A stretch of 32,653 nucleotides of DNA. Origin: Polyangia bacterium. GTDB taxonomy: Bacteria > Myxococcota_A > Polyangia > Polyangiales > Polyangiaceae. How positions within the stretch are numbered: position 1 is the stretch's first letter; each line of letters opens with the position of its first letter. The notes under the pieces were generated by a model. The model saw only the letters and a list, made by a program, of their open reading frames with translations. It ran no database searches and was not told the DNA's origin. A program made the position numbers and the translations under genes. The stretch is taken from NCBI GenBank assembly GCA_030426145.1, contig JAUHZF010000060.1, forward strand, positions 1-32,653, read 5' to 3'. Below are positions 29,338 through 32,653 of the stretch, piece by piece.

Positions 29338-30411
29338 ATGAGGCGGGTTGTGTTGGGTGGTTGGCTGGCGGGCGCCTTGATCGCCTGCGCGGCTGGAGGC
29401 GATGACGGGGTCACACCCGGAGAAGGTGGCACCGGAGGCATCGCCCTCACCACCGGATCCGGGACCACGGACCCGAGTGACTTCGACGCCTGCGCGACGG
29501 CGAGTCACGAGGCCGAGCCCAAGCCGCTCAACCTCTACATCATGTTCGACAAGTCGGGCTCGATGCTCGGACCGAAGTGGGCCGCCGCGAGCGACGCCAT
29601 GCAGCGCTTCTTCATGGACCCGCAGAGCAAGGGCCTGCAGATCGCGCTTCGCTTCTTTCCGGAGGATGGCTGCGACCCGGGTTGCAGCATCAACGCCTGC
29701 GCTCAGCCTCAGGTCGATCTCGGTACCCTGACCGAATTGTCGGCGCCCACCGACGCGCATGAGCAGACTCTGCTCGACGCCGTGACCCGCGCCACGCCGG
29801 GCGGTGGCACGCCGTTGTCGGCCGCGCTCGACGGCGCGCTTCGATTTGCCAAGAACGTGCGCGACGACAAGCCAGAGGAAGCCTCGGCCGTCGTGCTCGT
29901 CACCGACGGCGAGCCGAGCGACTGTCAGACGAGCACCGCCTACTTCGAAGGCGCAGCACGCGATGCGCTCAACAGCCACGAGGTCCTCACCTTCGCCATC
30001 GGACTCGAGGGCTCTGACGCGAGCCTCGTCAACGCGATCGCTCTGGCCGGTGGTACCGAGGCCGGCATCCTCATCGGCGATGGTGCCCTCAGCGACCAGC
30101 TCTTGCAGGCCTTTACCGACATCCGAGAACGCACCGTGGCCTGCAACTACGACCTGCCCGAGACGGCCGGCGGCGAGAACATCGACCCCGCCCGGGTGAA
30201 CGTGCTCGTCCAGCCGACGGGGGCCAGCGGCCCCGAGGCGCTGCCCCAGGTCAACGGCCCAGAGGCCTGCACGGCCACCGGCGGCTGGTACTACGACGAC
30301 AACCTCGACCCGAAGGACATCCTCTTCTGCCCCTCGACGTGCACCGCCGTGCAGGGCGATTCGGGGGCCAAGGTCGAGCTCCTCTTCGGCTGCGAGTCGG
30401 TGGTCCGCTAG
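29338..30411 (+). CDS. vWA-domain lipoprotein
   Basis: The 357-residue product starts at ATG 29338 with a lipoprotein signal (Cys17, ALIAC), then a Gly/Thr-rich linker. A von Willebrand factor A domain spans about residues 64-265. It has the metal-ion-dependent adhesion site: Asp71-x-Ser73-x-Ser75 (DKSGSM), the Thr in GGGTPLS and the Asp in VTDGEPSD. About ten Cys in the mature part (for example GCDPGCSINAC and FCPSTCTA) suggest disulfides. Such proteins usually bind other proteins at the cell surface. The start is supported by the signal peptide and the promoter region directly upstream. The partner is unknown. Confidence 0.87.
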   Translation: MRRVVLGGWLAGALIACAAGGDDGVTPGEGGTGGIALTTGSGTTDPSDFDACATASHEAEPKPLNLYIMFDKSGSMLGPKWAAASDAMQRFFMDPQSKGLQIALRFFPEDGCDPGCSINACAQPQVDLGTLTELSAPTDAHEQTLLDAVTRATPGGGTPLSAALDGALRFAKNVRDDKPEEASAVVLVTDGEPSDCQTSTAYFEGAARDALNSHEVLTFAIGLEGSDASLVNAIALAGGTEAGILIGDGALSDQLLQAFTDIRERTVACNYDLPETAGGENIDPARVNVLVQPTGASGPEALPQVNGPEACTATGGWYYDDNLDPKDILFCPSTCTAVQGDSGAKVELLFGCESVVR

Positions 30412-30420
30412 AACGGGCGG

Positions 30421-31395
30421 ATGCGCCTGCTCACCTTCAATTGCCACGAAGCCTGGGTCGCGCAGCTCGACGCGCTCGAGCTGCCGTTCGACGTGGTGGA
30501 TGGCCTCGCCGGTCGATACACCGACCGTTGGGACGAGCGCATGCGTCCGCGTCCGCGGCACGCTCGTCTCATCACCCTCGAGCAAGCGCAGCCTCGGTAC
30601 GACGCCATCATCGGTCACAACCTGACCGACCTGCTCGAAGCCAAACACCTCGAAGGTCCACGGCTCTTGGTGCTTCACGTCAGTCTCGATCACCGCATCG
30701 ACCAGGCGAAGCTCCGGCAGCCACCAGAGGCGCTACGCGAGAACGTCGCTCGCTACCTCGGCTTGGTGGGCGGGCACTGCATCGCGGTGACCGAGCGCAA
30801 GCGAGCCAGCTGGGGACTCGATGCGGCTGGGCTCGAGGTCGACGTCGTAGAGTCTTTCGCCGACCCCGACGACTACCTTCCGTGGCGCGGCGAGACGGCG
30901 GCGGGGATTCGGGTGGCCAACCAGATCAGCCATCGCAAGCAGTACCTCTGGTGGGACCTGCATCAAGCGGCCTTCGCCGACGTTCCCGTCACCATCGTGG
31001 GCCACAACCCCGATCTGGGCGTGGAGGCCGCGGCGGGGTGGAGCGACCTCAAGAGCAAGCTCGCGGCCCATCGGTTCTTCATCCATACCGCCGACCCCGC
31101 CCTCGAAGACGGCTTCAACATGGCGGTGATGGAGGCGATGGCGACGGGGTTGCCGATCGTCGGCAACGCCCACCCGACCTCGCCTGTGGTCGACGGCGAG
31201 AGTGGGCTGCTCTCGGATGACCCGCTGGTGCTGGCCCACCATGCCAAGCGCCTCATCGACGACCACGCGCTGGCGGCTCGCCTCGGGCAGGGCGCCCTGG
31301 CCATTGCGCGCCACCGCTTCTCTCGCAGCCGCTTCGTCCGCGAAATGCGGGCCGCCCTCGACACCGCCGCGCGCCGCTGGCGCGCTAAACCGTGA
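30421..31395 (+). CDS. GT-B glycosyltransferase (GT4-like)
   Basis: The 324-residue product has the layout of a GT-B glycosyltransferase. The C-terminal half holds VTIVGHNPDLG, then ALEDGFNMAVMEAMATGLPIVG, the nucleotide-sugar binding region normally written E-x7-E. Here the first acid is Asp230 (preceded by Glu229) and the second Glu238. VVDGESGLL follows. The N-terminal half is a Rossmann-like acceptor domain and is a little short. It probably moves a sugar from a nucleotide or lipid donor to a glycan, lipid or protein in the cytoplasm. It starts 9 nt after the vWA gene, so the two may be co-transcribed. Donor and acceptor cannot be named. Confidence 0.82.
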   Translation: MRLLTFNCHEAWVAQLDALELPFDVVDGLAGRYTDRWDERMRPRPRHARLITLEQAQPRYDAIIGHNLTDLLEAKHLEGPRLLVLHVSLDHRIDQAKLRQPPEALRENVARYLGLVGGHCIAVTERKRASWGLDAAGLEVDVVESFADPDDYLPWRGETAAGIRVANQISHRKQYLWWDLHQAAFADVPVTIVGHNPDLGVEAAAGWSDLKSKLAAHRFFIHTADPALEDGFNMAVMEAMATGLPIVGNAHPTSPVVDGESGLLSDDPLVLAHHAKRLIDDHALAARLGQGALAIARHRFSRSRFVREMRAALDTAARRWRAKP

Positions 31396-31427
31396 CTGCG
31401 AGGGTGACGGCGGAGGAAAAACCTGGC

Positions 31428-31433
31428 TACTTT
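31428..31433 (+). promoter_or_regulatory. Putative -10 box for the terminal outer-membrane protein gene
   Basis: TACTTT lies 11 nt before the ATG, with GTGACG 18 nt further upstream (31404-31409) as a weak -35. The leader would be about 5 nt. Confidence 0.4.
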
Positions 31434-31444
31434 GGCCGCTCGTC

Positions 31445-32653
31445 ATGCCGCACCCCCGATTCGCCATCGCGATAGCGGGGCTCGCGCTCGCTTGGGGCGC
31501 GGGTCCGGCTTGGGCTCAGCCCATGCCGTCGCCGGAGCCCGACGGCAGACTTGCCGCGGGCCCGGGAACGGGCATGACCACGCCTGGCGATCTCGCACCT
31601 GCGGGCAAGGGCCCAGATGGGGAGCCGCTCACCGACGACGGTGAGGTCATCTTTGGCGAAGCCACGGTCGAAGGCGTGCGAGCGAAGGGTGAGGACCCAC
31701 CGGTGAGTCCGATGGTCGAGCCCGAGTCGCCGCCGGAGCAGCCGCTGCACCCCCAGCATCGCGTCGAGTACAACAACATCCTCGGCCTTCGGTACAACCC
31801 GCTCGGCGCGGTCGACCGGCTCGACCTCTTCTACCGCTACCGGCTCTACGACCTGCCTGGTGCGCTCTATCGCGATGCCGACATCGGCTTTGGCCTCACT
31901 CCGCGTGCGAGCCCGGCCTTCGCGCGCATCGGCCCCACCCTCGAGATCAAGCCGCTCACGATCCTCACCCTGCAGGCGGGCTACCACTTCTTCTACCACT
32001 TCGGCACCTTCGACCTGCTTCAGGGCTTCGAGTCTGCGCACGACGACTACCGCAACGTGACGATGGAGGAGCGCTCCGAGGCCGGGCTGGCCAAGGCTGC
32101 GCCCGGTCACGAGCTTCAGGTGATGGCCCAGTTTCTCATCAAGGTGGGCAACGTGGTCGTGCGCGACACGCTCAACGTCTTCGTCACCCACCACCAGCTC
32201 CCCGACGGCACCACGCTCTTCTACGACCAGCGCCACGACATCCTGCGTAGCAATGGTCGACCCACCTTCGTGAACGACCTCGACGTGGTCTACCTCACGG
32301 ACTTCGGCCTCATCGCCGGGGCCCGCTTCAACGCGACCCACCACCTCTACGACGCCGAGGCCGACTACCGACCCGGTGAACCGATCGAGAACCCCAACGA
32401 GGTCATGCGCCTCGGCCCGCTCCTCGCCTACCGCTTCGGGGACGTCGACCCCACGTTCAAGGCACCGACGATCCTCTTGCTGCCCAGCTGGCACATCAAA
32501 CATCGCTGGCGCACGGGCGTGGAGTTCAGCCCCATGCTTCCCAACATCTCGCTAGCCTTCGTGTTCTCGGGCGACGTCTGGAACAGCGACCTGGGCTGGG
32601 CCGGGTCGACGCCACCGGAAGAAGAGCCCAAGAAGGCCGACTTCAGCCCAGAG
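31445..32653 (+). CDS. Outer-membrane beta-barrel protein, cut by window end
   Basis: An open frame runs from ATG 31445 to the end of the window without a stop (403 codons visible). A Sec signal ends near Ala24 (GPAWA then Gln). A Pro/Gly/Asp-rich low-complexity region (about 26-105) precedes a barrel-like part with many aromatic-girdled strands: RVEYNNILGLRYNPLG, LDLFYRYRLYD, LTLQAGYHFFYHFG, HELQVMAQFLIKVGNVVVRD and FGLIAGARFNATHH. It is probably an outer-membrane protein of unknown cargo, with further sequence beyond the window. The codon use (strong G/C at third positions) supports this strand; the long minus-strand frame over 31427-32503 is its antisense shadow. Confidence 0.85.
   Translation, partial: MPHPRFAIAIAGLALAWGAGPAWAQPMPSPEPDGRLAAGPGTGMTTPGDLAPAGKGPDGEPLTDDGEVIFGEATVEGVRAKGEDPPVSPMVEPESPPEQPLHPQHRVEYNNILGLRYNPLGAVDRLDLFYRYRLYDLPGALYRDADIGFGLTPRASPAFARIGPTLEIKPLTILTLQAGYHFFYHFGTFDLLQGFESAHDDYRNVTMEERSEAGLAKAAPGHELQVMAQFLIKVGNVVVRDTLNVFVTHHQLPDGTTLFYDQRHDILRSNGRPTFVNDLDVVYLTDFGLIAGARFNATHHLYDAEADYRPGEPIENPNEVMRLGPLLAYRFGDVDPTFKAPTILLLPSWHIKHRWRTGVEFSPMLPNISLAFVFSGDVWNSDLGWAGSTPPEEEPKKADFSPE

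Noticed and set aside
31427..32503. 358-codon minus-strand frame at the window end
   Set aside because: It is the antisense of the outer-membrane protein gene, whose signal peptide and beta pattern are convincing; the minus frame lacks both.

Overview
The window is GC-rich throughout, with G or C at most third codon positions. It is packed with lipoproteins, outer-membrane beta-barrel proteins, a Ser/Thr kinase, a vWA lipoprotein and phosphorelay proteins. This mix suggests a myxobacterium (Myxococcota, perhaps a Polyangiales-like lineage). That assignment is inference from gene style, not from a marker gene. No rRNA, tRNA, CRISPR array, insertion sequence or phage gene was seen.

Layout. Positions 1-230 hold a decaying tandem repeat. 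231-1991 (-) is a cysteine-rich lipoprotein of unknown function. 2208-4509 (+) is a compact operon: TetR regulator, a fumarylacetoacetate-hydrolase-family protein that carries a lipoprotein signal, and a small outer-membrane barrel. 4510-5042 holds a hairpin and a doubtful gene remnant. 5043-6416 (-) carries a PIG-L deacetylase and MiaE. 6534-10153 (+) carries a membrane transglutaminase-like protein, a beta-lactamase-fold lipoprotein that has lost its catalytic motifs, and a small lipoprotein.

10167-18479 is the most striking block. It holds a surface-repeat protein, an ECF sigma factor with a membrane partner (candidate anti-sigma), and a five-gene operon of TonB-dependent receptor, lipoprotein, ExbB, ExbD and TonB. 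Three promoters here, before the repeat protein, the sigma gene and the receptor operon, share one bipartite motif with exactly the same 14-nt spacing. I read this as a self-contained, autoregulated ECF regulon that makes a dedicated TonB-powered outer-membrane uptake or sensing system.

18481-22087 (-) is an overlapping H-NOX / histidine kinase / REC-HDOD / REC operon, probably a nitric-oxide or redox signalling relay. The receiver of the HDOD protein has lost its phospho-acceptor Asp and its conserved Lys, whereas the last gene is an intact receiver. 22203-25394 carries an ATP-grasp ligase (+), a TPR lipoprotein (-) and a D-cysteine desulfhydrase-like PLP enzyme (-). 25483-29213 (+) carries histidine ammonia-lyase, a Ser/Thr kinase that begins directly after it, and a small unknown protein. 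29338-32653 (+) carries a vWA lipoprotein behind an AT-rich dyad promoter, a glycosyltransferase, and an outer-membrane protein cut off by the window end.

Several genes have a TANNNT-like box exactly 6 nt before the start codon, suggesting leaderless or near-leaderless transcripts.
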